Shown here: positions 7,774 to 16,342 of the stretch, piece by piece
Layout: every line of letters begins with the position of its first letter
Numbering within the stretch: position 1 is the stretch's first letter
DNA from: Azospirillaceae bacterium
GTDB lineage: Bacteria > Pseudomonadota > Alphaproteobacteria > Azospirillales > Azospirillaceae
DNA length: 64,000 nt
Assembly (NCBI GenBank): GCA_035645145.1
Contig: DASQNC010000016.1
Location: 1 to 64,000, forward strand
Direction: 5' to 3'
The notes under the pieces: model-generated
The model's database searches: none
What the model saw: only the letters and a program-made list of their open reading frames with translations
What the model was told of the DNA's origin: nothing
Translations under genes and position numbers: made by a program

Positions 7774-8379
7774 TCAAGTGCGCGACCCCTTGTCGGAATC
7801 AGCGGGCTCGACCCACCCGATGTTCCCATCGGGGCGGCGGTAGACCATGTTCAGCCGTCCGTGGGCACGGTTGCGGAACAGGAACGCCGGCGCATCCGCC
7901 AGGTCCATCCGCATCACCGCCTCTCCCACGGTCAGCGTCTCAATCACGGTGTCCATCTCCGCAACCACGGCCGGCTGGCCGGGCGCTTCAGACTGATCTA
8001 GATGGTCGTCCGCGGGCTCGGCTTCCAGGACGTATTGCCGCGCCGGAAGCATATCAGCCCCACCACTTCCGGCCGGACCGGCGCGGTGGTGGTCCTTCAA
8101 ACGGCGCTTGTGGCGCCGCAAGCGGTTCACCAGCCGCTCCAGCGCCAGATCGAAGGCGGGATAGGGTTCCGTCGCCTCGCCGCTGGATTGCAGAAGAAGG
8201 CCGCGACCGGCACGGGCCGAAACCTGGGCACGGTAGAGGTGCGCGTCGCGAACCAGGGTGACGGTCGCCTCCACGGGGCGGGTGAAATATCTGCCCACCG
8301 CCGTCGAGAGGGTGTCCTCGATGTATGTCCGGAAGGCGTCGCCGACGTCGATGTTCTTGCCGATGATTGAGACCTGCAT
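7774..8379 (-). CDS. hpf: Long-form ribosome hibernation promoting factor
   Basis: 201 residues. The N-terminal S30AE domain (about 1-105; begins MQVSIIGKNIDVGDAF) binds the 30S subunit. A charged linker and the C-terminal dimerisation domain (about 140-195, including RMDLADAPAFLFRN) mark the long form that makes 100S ribosome dimers. It lies directly downstream of rpoN and 46 bp before ptsN, as in many alphaproteobacteria. Confidence 0.92.
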   Translation of the reverse strand: MQVSIIGKNIDVGDAFRTYIEDTLSTAVGRYFTRPVEATVTLVRDAHLYRAQVSARAGRGLLLQSSGEATEPYPAFDLALERLVNRLRRHKRRLKDHHRAGPAGSGGADMLPARQYVLEAEPADDHLDQSEAPGQPAVVAEMDTVIETLTVGEAVMRMDLADAPAFLFRNRAHGRLNMVYRRPDGNIGWVEPADSDKGSRT

Positions 8380-8440
8380 GGATGCCGCTCACCGCCTGCC
8401 GCAAAGGGGGGGCCGCCGGGCGTGATCGTCACGACCACGC

Positions 8441-9979
8441 TTAAAGGCGCTGCGCCTTTTCCCGCCGGCGCTGGACCGACGAGGAGATCCGCATGGCTTC
8501 ACGGTACTTGGCGACGGTCCGACGTGCAATGTCGACACCATCTGCACGCAGCATCTCCACGATGCTGTCGTCGGACAGGACCTTGCACGGGTCCTCCGCG
8601 TCGATGAGCATTTTGATCTTGTACCGTATGGCTTCCGCGGAAAACGCCGCCTGCCCGTCGGCACCGGCGATGGACGCCGTGAAGAAGTATTTCAGCTCGA
8701 ACACACCCCGCGGCGTCGCCAGGAATTTGTTCGCGGTGACACGGCTGACGGTCGACTCGTGCATCCCGATCGCATCGGCGATGTCGCGCAGGATCAGCGG
8801 GCGGAGATGCTCCACCCCGCGGCGGAAGAACCCGTCCTGCTGGCGGACGATTTCCGTCGCCACCTTCAGGATGGTGGTGGCGCGCTGGTGCAGCGACTTC
8901 ACCAGCCAGTTGGCCGTTTGCAGACGCTCGCTGACATACTCCTTGTCCTGGCGCGAACGGGCCGCGGCGGCCAAGCGCGTGTAGTAGCGCCGGTTCACCA
9001 GCACCCGCGGCAGGGTTTCGGGGTTGAGTTCGACCGACCAGCCGCCGTCGGGCTGCGGCCGCATCAGAATGTCGGGGACCACCGCCTCGACCGCGACCGT
9101 CTCGAACGCCAAGGCCGGCTTGGGATTGAGCGCCTTGATCTCGGCGACCATGTCGGCCAGATCCTCGGCATCGACGTTGCAGACGGCCCGCAACCCCGCA
9201 AAATCACGCTTGGCCAACAGATCCAGGTTGTCCAGAAGCGCCTGCATGCAGGGATCCAGACGGTTCTTCTCCCGAAGCTGGAGGCCCAGGCATTCCTTGA
9301 GCGACCGCGCAAAGATACCCGGCGGATCGAACCGCTGCAGACGGCCGAGCACCGCGTCCACCCGCTCCGGCGGACAGCCGAAACGCTCGGCCACCTGCAC
9401 CGGGTCGCCGGCCAGATAGCCGGCCTCGTCCAGCATTTCGATCAGGGCCAGGGCGATCAGACGATCCGCCGGTTTCCGCAGGTCCACCTGCACCTGTTGC
9501 AGCAGGTGGTCGCGCAGGGACGGGCCGCGGGCGGCCTGCTCCATCTCGAACGCATCATCGAACCCCTGCCCGCCACCCTGGCCGCGGACAAAGGACTCGG
9601 CCCCGTCCAGCCCGGCCTCGCCCGGGTCGGACACGGTGAAGACGTTCCCGAAATCCGCGTCCAGCGGTGCGTTGTCGCCAACTGCGAAATGCTCGCTCGA
9701 CGTCTGGTCGACCGTGTCGCGCATGGGGCCCGGCGGGGCCGCGTCGCGGCCGTCACCCTCACCCTCCATGGCGCCGGCCTCGCGCCCGTCCGTCTCGCCG
9801 CCCTCCGGACCACCGTCCACGTCGGCGCGTTCCAGCAAGGGGTTCTGATCCAGCTCGCCTTGGACGAACTCCTGAAGGTCGAGGCTGGACAACTGCAGCA
9901 GCTTGATCGCCTGCTGCAGCTGCGGGGTCATGACGAGCGTCTGGGCCTGGCGGAATTCCAGGCGTTGAACAAGGGCCAT
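8441..9979 (-). CDS. rpoN: RNA polymerase sigma-54 factor
   Basis: 512 residues. The glutamine-rich activator-interaction region I is at 1-50 (MTPQLQQAIKLLQLSSLDLQ), an acidic variable region II follows (about 55-140), then the core-binding domain, the helix-turn-helix and the C-terminal RpoN box ARRTVAKYRE that reads the -24 element. It directs RNA polymerase to nitrogen-fixation, flagellar and similar promoters with enhancer-binding proteins. It follows lptB by 12 bp. A small hairpin aaaggcg/cgccttt (8443-8459) overlaps its stop codon. Confidence 0.96.
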   Translation of the reverse strand: MALVQRLEFRQAQTLVMTPQLQQAIKLLQLSSLDLQEFVQGELDQNPLLERADVDGGPEGGETDGREAGAMEGEGDGRDAAPPGPMRDTVDQTSSEHFAVGDNAPLDADFGNVFTVSDPGEAGLDGAESFVRGQGGGQGFDDAFEMEQAARGPSLRDHLLQQVQVDLRKPADRLIALALIEMLDEAGYLAGDPVQVAERFGCPPERVDAVLGRLQRFDPPGIFARSLKECLGLQLREKNRLDPCMQALLDNLDLLAKRDFAGLRAVCNVDAEDLADMVAEIKALNPKPALAFETVAVEAVVPDILMRPQPDGGWSVELNPETLPRVLVNRRYYTRLAAAARSRQDKEYVSERLQTANWLVKSLHQRATTILKVATEIVRQQDGFFRRGVEHLRPLILRDIADAIGMHESTVSRVTANKFLATPRGVFELKYFFTASIAGADGQAAFSAEAIRYKIKMLIDAEDPCKVLSDDSIVEMLRADGVDIARRTVAKYREAMRISSSVQRRREKAQRL

Positions 9980-9991
9980 CGACCGTCCGGT

Positions 9992-10855
9992 CTAGAGGCT
10001 GAACCGATCCCCCAGGTAAACCCGCCGCACCTCCTGGTGCGACACGATCTCCGTGGGCCTGCCCTCCATTAGTACCATACCGTCATGCAAGATGTATGCC
10101 CAGTCGACGATGTCCAACGTTTCGCGCACGTTGTGGTCGGTGATCAGGACACCGATGCCGCGATCGCGCAAATGGCTGACCAGTTCGCGGATGTCGCCGA
10201 TCGCGATCGGGTCGATGCCGGCGAAGGGCTCGTCCAGCAGCATGAAATGGGGTTGCAGGCCAAGGGCGCGGGCGATCTCGACGCGCCGCCGCTCGCCGCC
10301 CGACAGCGCCATCGCCGGGGTGCGGCGCAAGTGGGTGATCGAGAATTCGGCCAGCAGGTCGTCCAGCATCTGCTCGCGCACGTCCCGGTCGGGCTCAACC
10401 ACTTCCAGGACGGCGCGGATGTTCTCCTCGACCGTCATGCCGCGGAAGATGGACGGCTCCTGCGGCAGGTAGCCGATGCCCAGCCGAGCGCGGCGGTACA
10501 TGGGCAGGGTCGTGATGTCCTGCCCGTCGAGCGTGATCGAGCCGGTATCCGGCTGGATCAACCCCATGATGGCGTAGAAGGAGGTCGTCTTGCCGGCGCC
10601 GTTGGGGCCCAGCAGGCCCACGGCCTCGCCCCGCTGGACCGAGAACGAGACGTCGCGCAGCACCGGCCGGCGCTTGTAGTGCTTTCCGATGCGGAAGGCG
10701 GCCAGCCCCTGGTTGTCCGCCACCAGCCGCGGACGTGCCGATCCGGTTTCCCCCGGGCCGACGCCGGGACCGCCCGGAGAGGCATCGCGGGACTCGGCCC
10801 CGTGCTCGGGCAGTGGCACCAGATGGGGGGGTGTGGGTGTGTTGCGCGGGGTCAT
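9992..10855 (-). CDS. lptB: LPS export ABC transporter ATP-binding protein LptB
   Basis: 287 residues. ATPase that powers LPS extraction from the inner membrane by LptFG. Walker A GPNGAGKTT, signature LSGGERRRVEIARAL and Walker B MLLDEPFAGID are intact. Compared with the ~240-residue E. coli protein it has an extra ~45-residue proline- and glycine-rich N-terminus before the ABC domain (which begins near LAAFRIGKHYKRRP). The ATG at 10855 is chosen because lptA stops 5 bp upstream. It lies between lptA and rpoN. Confidence 0.95.
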   Translation of the reverse strand: MTPRNTPTPPHLVPLPEHGAESRDASPGGPGVGPGETGSARPRLVADNQGLAAFRIGKHYKRRPVLRDVSFSVQRGEAVGLLGPNGAGKTTSFYAIMGLIQPDTGSITLDGQDITTLPMYRRARLGIGYLPQEPSIFRGMTVEENIRAVLEVVEPDRDVREQMLDDLLAEFSITHLRRTPAMALSGGERRRVEIARALGLQPHFMLLDEPFAGIDPIAIGDIRELVSHLRDRGIGVLITDHNVRETLDIVDWAYILHDGMVLMEGRPTEIVSHQEVRRVYLGDRFSL

Positions 10856-10859
10856 GGCG

Positions 10860-11843
10860 TCAGTTCCGCGGCGCTGCGGAGGAAGGTGCAGCGGGCGGGG
10901 GGGCGGGCGGGGCCGCGGCGGGCGGCGGGGCCGGCGCCCCCGGTTGGGCGGGACGCGCGCCCCCCTGGCCGGGGCCAACCAACCCCTCCCCCGGGCGCTG
11001 GCCCGGCACGAACAGGCCGCGGACCCGCTGGGGCGGCTGGTTCGCGGCCGGCAGCGCGGCGGCGGGGCTGCGAATCATGCGGCTGATCCCGGTGCGGAAA
11101 TCCACCTCCGCCGCCTCCCCGTTCAACTGGTTCTGGCCGCGCGTGGCGCGCACGTCGCCCAGCACCGTGGCCACGTTCCGGCGCACGTCGTACACCGCCT
11201 CGCGGCCGCGGACCACGTCGGTCTCCGTCACGATCACGACGCCGCCGCGGGCATCGAGGCGCTCGATCTCGCTGGCGCCACCCGCCCCATCGGCGATCAG
11301 CGCGACCAGGGTGTCGGCGGACACGCGGTTCGCCCCCCGGATGGCGAGCGCGTCCCCCCGGGCCACGGCCAGCCGCTCCCGCTCCCAGAACTCCAGGGAG
11401 TCCTTGGCGGTCACGATGTCGTTCCGGGTCACCATGCGCAGATTGTCCCCGGTCACCAGCGCGACCTGCTGGTCGATGTCGTAGACGGCGCGCTGTCCGT
11501 ACACCTGCCGGGACGGCGACACGATGCTGACATTGCCCTCGGCCATCAGGCGGTAGATCTCGGTCCCGCCGGCCGCCGCATCCCGGTAATAGCCGACGAG
11601 CACGTCGGCGTTGATGGTGGTCTCCCCGCGCGTCGCCGAAGCCCGGCCGCGGGCGACATAGGCGCGCTGCTGCTCGTGCAGCTCGATGGCCTGGTCGGCG
11701 GTCACTTCGAGGGGCTGCGGGCCATCGCCGCCGCCGAGGACCTGGGCGGACACCGGGCCGCCGGCCAGCCAGACGAGGCCCAGCCACACGGTGGCCAGGG
11801 CGGCGAGGGCCGGCCCGGCGGCGGAACGGGCATGGCGCGTCAT
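10860..11843 (-). CDS. lptA: LPS transport periplasmic protein LptA (long form)
   Basis: 327 residues. A signal peptide (MTRHARSAAGP ... GGPVSAQ) is followed by OstA/LptA-type beta repeats. There seem to be two related segments (about 38-120 and 125-245), each with conserved GxxxIxAD and AxYD(I/V) patterns. The last ~65 residues are a proline/alanine-rich tail. E. coli LptA is about 185 residues, so this form is unusually long. It forms the periplasmic bridge carrying LPS to LptDE. The ATG overlaps the lptC stop as ATGA (11840-11843). Confidence 0.88.
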   Translation of the reverse strand: MTRHARSAAGPALAALATVWLGLVWLAGGPVSAQVLGGGDGPQPLEVTADQAIELHEQQRAYVARGRASATRGETTINADVLVGYYRDAAAGGTEIYRLMAEGNVSIVSPSRQVYGQRAVYDIDQQVALVTGDNLRMVTRNDIVTAKDSLEFWERERLAVARGDALAIRGANRVSADTLVALIADGAGGASEIERLDARGGVVIVTETDVVRGREAVYDVRRNVATVLGDVRATRGQNQLNGEAAEVDFRTGISRMIRSPAAALPAANQPPQRVRGLFVPGQRPGEGLVGPGQGGARPAQPGAPAPPPAAAPPAPPPAAPSSAAPRN

Positions 11844-12565
11844 TGGTTGGCCGCCCCCCCGGTGGGCGCAGCGCCGGCCGCCGACGTCAGCTTCGCCCGG
11901 CTGGGGCCGCTGAAAACGACCGTCCGGCCGCTGTCGAACATGCGGAAACCTTCGGCATTGATCTCGCCGAACGCCCCCTGTCCGCTCACCGCGCGGTCGC
12001 CCCACCCGATGCCCTGGCCGGTCAGGTAGTGCATCTCCTCGGTGCCGAATTCGTAGCCGTTGTCCTGGTTCACCCGAACGCTCCCGAGGAGCAGCAGCTT
12101 GCCCGTCTGCTCGTTATAGCGCCCCCGCTCGGCGGAGATCGATATCCAAGCGCCGCCCGAGGTCGTGATCTCCGCGAACGGGCGGATCATGTCGATGACG
12201 GCGGCGTCCTGGCTCGGCCGCCAAGCGCGCTGGGCGTTGATGGAATAGGGCCGGCCCTCCTTGTCGGTGCCGGAATGGACGGCGTTCACCAGGGTGACAC
12301 TGCCCTGTTCCACCCGCAGGACCGGATCGGTGTCCTGCAGGCTCGGCCAGCTTGCGATTCCGACCACCACGCCGATGGCAGCCAGCCCGAACAGGATCTT
12401 CGTTAGCGACACGAACCGGCTGTAGCCGCGGCCCACGGGCCGCGTCGCGCCCGCCCGGGCGCGCGCGGAAATCCAGTCGGCCCGCCGGGCGGGGGTCGGC
12501 CTCGGCTCCGGTTTGCGGCCCCCGGAAGGTGTCGGGCCAGGGGGTATGGAATCCGCGACGGACAT
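11840..12565 (-). CDS. lptC: LPS export periplasmic protein LptC
   Basis: 241 residues. A basic, proline-rich cytoplasmic N-terminus (about 1-52) precedes one transmembrane helix (about 54-72, ILFGLAAIGVVVGIASW) and a periplasmic beta-jellyroll LptC domain. It receives LPS from LptBFG and hands it to LptA. It is the first gene of the lptC-lptA-lptB run, translationally coupled to lptA by a 4-bp overlap; kdsD is 69 bp upstream. Confidence 0.9.
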   Translation of the reverse strand: MSVADSIPPGPTPSGGRKPEPRPTPARRADWISARARAGATRPVGRGYSRFVSLTKILFGLAAIGVVVGIASWPSLQDTDPVLRVEQGSVTLVNAVHSGTDKEGRPYSINAQRAWRPSQDAAVIDMIRPFAEITTSGGAWISISAERGRYNEQTGKLLLLGSVRVNQDNGYEFGTEEMHYLTGQGIGWGDRAVSGQGAFGEINAEGFRMFDSGRTVVFSGPSRAKLTSAAGAAPTGGAANQ

Positions 12566-12634
12566 GCGTGCCGATCCGAACTGACCGCGCCGGTCGATGG
12601 CGTGAGGGGCGGGACGGTGGCCGCCGGCCGCCGC

Positions 12635-13642
12635 TCAGGCCACGCCGGCGCTGAGGATGTCGTGGATCCGGATGAGGCCGCGCGGCTTCTGGTCCGCTTC
12701 CACGACGAACAGGACGCTGATGTGGGGCCTCTGCCCGTTCATCCAACCCAACGCGTCCGCGGCCAAAGCGCCGGGGTGGATGGTCTTGGGACCGCGGGTC
12801 ATGACCTCGGCGACGGTCTTTTCCAGCAAGCGGGCGTCCATATGGCGCCGCAGGTCGCCATCGGTGATGATTCCAGCCAAACGCCCCTCGCCGTCCTGGA
12901 TGCCGACCACGCCGAAGCCCTTGGCGCTCATCACGATGATGGCCTCGGACATGCGGGCGTCCATGGGCACGAGCGGCAGCTCGTCGCCGGTGTGCATGAT
13001 GTCGCCGACACGCAGCAGCTTCGCCCCCAGCTTGCCGCCGGGATGGAAGATGCCGAACTCCTCGGCCGAGAAGCCCCTGCGCTCGAGCAACGCCCCGGCC
13101 AACCCGTCGCCGAGCGCCATCATCATGGTGGTGGAGGTGGTCGGCGCCAGTCCCAACGGACACGCCTCGCGCAGGTCCGGCAGCAGCAGCACGACATCGG
13201 CCTGTTCGGCCAATGCCGAACGGGCCCGGCTGGTGATGGCGACCAGCGGGATGCGGAAGCGGCGGGTAAAGGTCAGGACGGCGGCCAGTTCGGGGGTGTC
13301 GCCGGAATTGGACAGCGCCACCACGGCATCGTCGGGCGCGATCATGCCGAGGTCGCCGTGGCTGGCTTCGGCCGGATGCACGAACAGCGCCGGCGTCCCG
13401 GTCGAGGCGAGCGTGGCGGCGATCTTGCGGGCGACGTGGCCGCTCTTGCCCATGCCGGTCACGACCACCCGGCCGCGGACCGATGCCAACGCCTCGACCG
13501 CCTGGCGGAAGCGGTCGTCCAGGGCCCCGGCCAGGGCGGTCAGGGCCGCGGCCTCGTAGCCGAGGATCCGGCGGGCCACCGCAATGTCGTCATGGGCGGC
13601 CCCGGTGCGCGAGCCGGCGGAAAGGGAAGCTTGGTCAGTCAT
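12635..13642 (-). CDS. kdsD: Arabinose-5-phosphate isomerase
   Basis: 335 residues. An N-terminal SIS sugar-isomerase domain (about 30-185, with VVVTGMGKSGHVARKIAATL and the LSNSGDTPEL loop) is followed by two CBS domains (about 210-330). It converts ribulose-5-phosphate to arabinose-5-phosphate, the first step towards Kdo. The start MTDQASL at 13642 fits the family better than the open frame from 13696. It lies upstream of lptC, so Kdo synthesis and LPS export are linked on one strand. Confidence 0.93.
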   Translation of the reverse strand: MTDQASLSAGSRTGAAHDDIAVARRILGYEAAALTALAGALDDRFRQAVEALASVRGRVVVTGMGKSGHVARKIAATLASTGTPALFVHPAEASHGDLGMIAPDDAVVALSNSGDTPELAAVLTFTRRFRIPLVAITSRARSALAEQADVVLLLPDLREACPLGLAPTTSTTMMMALGDGLAGALLERRGFSAEEFGIFHPGGKLGAKLLRVGDIMHTGDELPLVPMDARMSEAIIVMSAKGFGVVGIQDGEGRLAGIITDGDLRRHMDARLLEKTVAEVMTRGPKTIHPGALAADALGWMNGQRPHISVLFVVEADQKPRGLIRIHDILSAGVA

Positions 13643-13736
13643 CGTGTGGGGCACCATGCGCCATCGCCGGCCGGCATGCAAACGGACCGCGGTCAAGCGA
13701 CCCCTCCGCGCCTCGCTGCGCGGGACTGGCGGCGGA

Positions 13737-14348
13737 TCAGTGCGAGAAGATGTCCATGTCGGCCCAGCCGCCGAGATCCAGAAGCGCCCGGGTGGGCAGG
13801 AATCGGAAACAGCTTTCGGCCAGTTCGGTCCGGCCCTCGCGGGCCAGCATCGCGTCCAGCTTCGCCTTGACCTGATGCAGGTGCAGCACGTCCGAGGCGG
13901 CGTACTTCAACTGCTCGGGCGTCAGTTCGTCGGCCCCCCAGTCCGAACTCTGCTGCTGCTTGGACAGCTCGATGTTCAGAAGATCCCGGACCAGATCCTT
14001 CAGGCCATGCCGGTCGGTGAAGGTGCGGACCAGCTTGGAAGCGATCTTCGTGCAATAGACCGGCTCGGCCAGCACGCCCAGATAGGCATGCATGACGGCC
14101 ACGTCGAAGCGCGCGAAGTGGAACAGCTTCAGCACCGACCGGTCGGCGAGCAGCCGCTTCAGGTTCGGCGCGTCATACACGCCCTTCGGCATGCGGACCA
14201 CATGGCAGTTGCCGTCCCCGGCCGAAAGCTGGACGACACACAAGCGGTCACGTGCGGGATTGAGGCCCATCGTTTCCGTGTCGATGGCGACGACGGGACC
14301 GAGATGGAGACCGTCGGGGAGGTCGCCTTCGTGCAGTTCGATGGCCAA
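13737..14348 (-). CDS. RNase D-like 3'-5' exonuclease (short form)
   Basis: 203 residues, a stand-alone DEDDy exonuclease domain. The three motifs are visible: VVAIDTETMGL (Exo I), FHFARFD (Exo II) and YAASDVLHLH (Exo III with the tyrosine). It lacks the HRDC domains of full-length RNase D (about 370 residues), as is common in alphaproteobacteria. Probable role: trimming of tRNA or other RNA 3' ends. The start appears to be TTG at 14348 (no ATG or GTG fits the family N-terminus). tRNA-Leu lies 118 bp upstream on the same strand. Confidence 0.85.
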   Translation of the reverse strand: MAIELHEGDLPDGLHLGPVVAIDTETMGLNPARDRLCVVQLSAGDGNCHVVRMPKGVYDAPNLKRLLADRSVLKLFHFARFDVAVMHAYLGVLAEPVYCTKIASKLVRTFTDRHGLKDLVRDLLNIELSKQQQSSDWGADELTPEQLKYAASDVLHLHQVKAKLDAMLAREGRTELAESCFRFLPTRALLDLGGWADMDIFSH

Positions 14349-14466
14349 TTGGGGCTCCGCGCCTGAAAACCGCGGCGGCTCGCATTTGGATCCGCGGCGG
14401 GGAGTGAGGCCGGCGCCCGGAGATCTTTGGGATCCCCGTCAAGCGCCGACAACCTCATTACCGAAG

Positions 14467-14553
14467 TGGTGCCCAGGAGAAGACTCGAACTTCCACGGTA
14501 TTTCTACCACAGGTACCTGAAACCTGCGCGTCTACCAATTCCGCCACCTGGGC
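14467..14553 (-). tRNA. tRNA-Leu(CAG)
   Basis: 87 nt read on the minus strand. A 7-bp acceptor stem gcccagg/cctgggc, D arm with ggcggaattggtagacgc, anticodon stem caggt/acctg around loop TTCAGGT (anticodon CAG), a long variable arm typical of leucine tRNAs, T arm ttcgagtc, and an encoded CCA end (14467-14469). Confidence 0.95.
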
Positions 14554-14716
14554 TCGGTGCGGAGCGATGTGATATTCGCACGGACGGGGTATGTCAACAC
14601 GCTTTTTGCAAAATTTTGCAACCGGGCCGACCGGGCCCCACGGACCCCCTATGCCCGCAAGGCGTCGTTGGTTATAAGCACGCCAAATTTCCAGGCATCT
14701 CACAGCGGGACGCGGC

Positions 14717-15673
14717 ATGGCTTACGGGTATTCGGTCGCGACGGTCTTCGGCGGCACCGGCTTCATCGGACGCTACATCGTGCGCCGATTGGCAAAGGCC
14801 GGCTGCATCGTGCGCGTGGCCTCGCGCCATCCGTCCAAGGCCAATTTCCTGCGCACGGCCGGCCATGTCGGCCAGATCGTGCCGATGGCGTGCAACATCC
14901 ACGACGACGCGTCGGTGGCCGCCGTGCTCCAGGGCGCAAACCTGGTCGTCAACATGGTCGGCATCCTGCACGAGTCGAGGAACAGCACTTTCGACACGGT
15001 GCAGGCCACGGCATCGGAGCGGATCGCCCGCATCGCCGCGGCGGAGGGCGCCACCCGCCTCCTCCACTTCTCCGCGATCGGCGCCGATCCGTCCGCCAAG
15101 TCCGACTACGCCCGCACCAAGGGCCTGGGCGAAGCCGCGGTGCGGGCCGCCTTCCCGAACGCCACGATCCTGCGCCCGTCCGTCGTGTTCGGTGCCGAGG
15201 ACCAGTTCTTCAACCGGTTCGCCGCGATGTCCGAACTGGCGCCGGCCCTGCCCCTGATCGGCGGCGGCACCACCCGGTTCCAGCCGGTGTACGTGGCCGA
15301 CGTCGCGGATGCCGCCCTGGGCTGCCTGCAGGATGGGGCGACCATGGGCATGACGTTCGAGCTGGGCGGACCGCGCGTCTACACCCTGCGCGAAGTGCTG
15401 GAAATGGTGCTGACCGAAACGCGCCGGAACCGGATGCTGCTGCCGCTGTCCTGGGGCTTCGCCGAGACACTGGCCGGCCTTCTCGGACGCCTGCCGAATC
15501 CGCCGCTCACCCGGGACCAGGTGGAACTGCTGAAACGGGACAATGTGGTCTCGCCGGACATGCCAGGACTGCCGGCGCTGGGCATCCAGCCCACCGCCGT
15601 CGAGATGATCCTGCCCACCTACCTGGACAAGTACCGCATCGGCGGCCGCTTCCGCAGCCGCCTGACGGCCTGA
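14717..15673 (+). CDS. NDUFA9-like NAD(P)-binding protein (complex I-associated)
   Basis: 318 residues, atypical short-chain dehydrogenase fold. The nucleotide-binding loop TVFGGTGFIGRYIVRRL is at about 8-24. It continues as one Rossmann domain with an HFSAIGAD block and a degenerate YARTKGLGE catalytic region. It matches the alphaproteobacterial relatives of mitochondrial NDUFA9, a complex I accessory subunit. It stands alone, divergent from the tRNA-Leu gene. A true enzymatic role is not established. Confidence 0.85.
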   Translation: MAYGYSVATVFGGTGFIGRYIVRRLAKAGCIVRVASRHPSKANFLRTAGHVGQIVPMACNIHDDASVAAVLQGANLVVNMVGILHESRNSTFDTVQATASERIARIAAAEGATRLLHFSAIGADPSAKSDYARTKGLGEAAVRAAFPNATILRPSVVFGAEDQFFNRFAAMSELAPALPLIGGGTTRFQPVYVADVADAALGCLQDGATMGMTFELGGPRVYTLREVLEMVLTETRRNRMLLPLSWGFAETLAGLLGRLPNPPLTRDQVELLKRDNVVSPDMPGLPALGIQPTAVEMILPTYLDKYRIGGRFRSRLTA

Positions 15674-15748
15674 CCGCCCCTCCTGGCCGCACCGGGGCAC
15701 GCGCTCCCTGACGTTCCCGGCCGGCGGCCCCGGACCCGGATGTCCGGC

Positions 15749-16174
15749 TCAACTCCCCGGCTGGCGGCGCAGTTGTTCGAGTTCCTCGGGCCGCACCTGC
15801 GGTTCGAGTGGACGCAGCGGCTCGGATATGCCCCACGCCACCCGGGACACGAGCAGCGAATTCAGGCACGCCTCGTGCGATGCCCGCGCCTCGTCGTTCA
15901 GGGACGGGCCGCGGCGCAGGACGCGCCCGAGCAGAGAGGGGCTGCGGTCCCAAACGGATGTCGAGACCCATAGAAGGTTCACATTGGCCTGACACGGCAG
16001 CGACAGGTCCGCGTCGAGGTCGCCGCGCGCCCGGAGCAACTCCGCGCTCGGCACGGTCGGCACGGCCGCGGAGGTCGCCGTCATTTCCGGGCGCGCACCG
16101 GCGCAGGCTGCCAGCGCCGCGGCAGCGCCCAGGGGCAGCAGGTTGCGGAGCATCGTCTTGTACGGCAGCGTCAT
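15749..16174 (-). CDS. Putative small lipoprotein, unknown
   Basis: 141 residues from the start MTLPYKTMLRN. A lipoprotein signal is visible: basic start, hydrophobic LLPLGAAAALAA, then a cysteine in the lipobox LAAC. The mature part is helical and charged, with two further cysteines (SLPCQAN and HEACLNS) and a proline- and glutamate-rich end. No family recognised. An upstream in-frame start at 16216 would add 14 residues before the signal. Divergent from the FkbM gene. Confidence 0.65.
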   Translation of the reverse strand: MTLPYKTMLRNLLPLGAAAALAACAGARPEMTATSAAVPTVPSAELLRARGDLDADLSLPCQANVNLLWVSTSVWDRSPSLLGRVLRRGPSLNDEARASHEACLNSLLVSRVAWGISEPLRPLEPQVRPEELEQLRRQPGS

Positions 16175-16342
16175 CTTCGGCACCTCGGACAGGCTTGGAC
16201 ACGGCGGACGAACCATCGCCCGGCTAAGGCTGCGTCGTTGTTAATGGTTCCATTAATGGTTTCCTGATCGAATGCGATCTGCAAGTTGCTGCGCACCCGC
16301 TGCTGCAATTGCACGGATCCGCCAGGGTTAAAAGGTCAGCAT

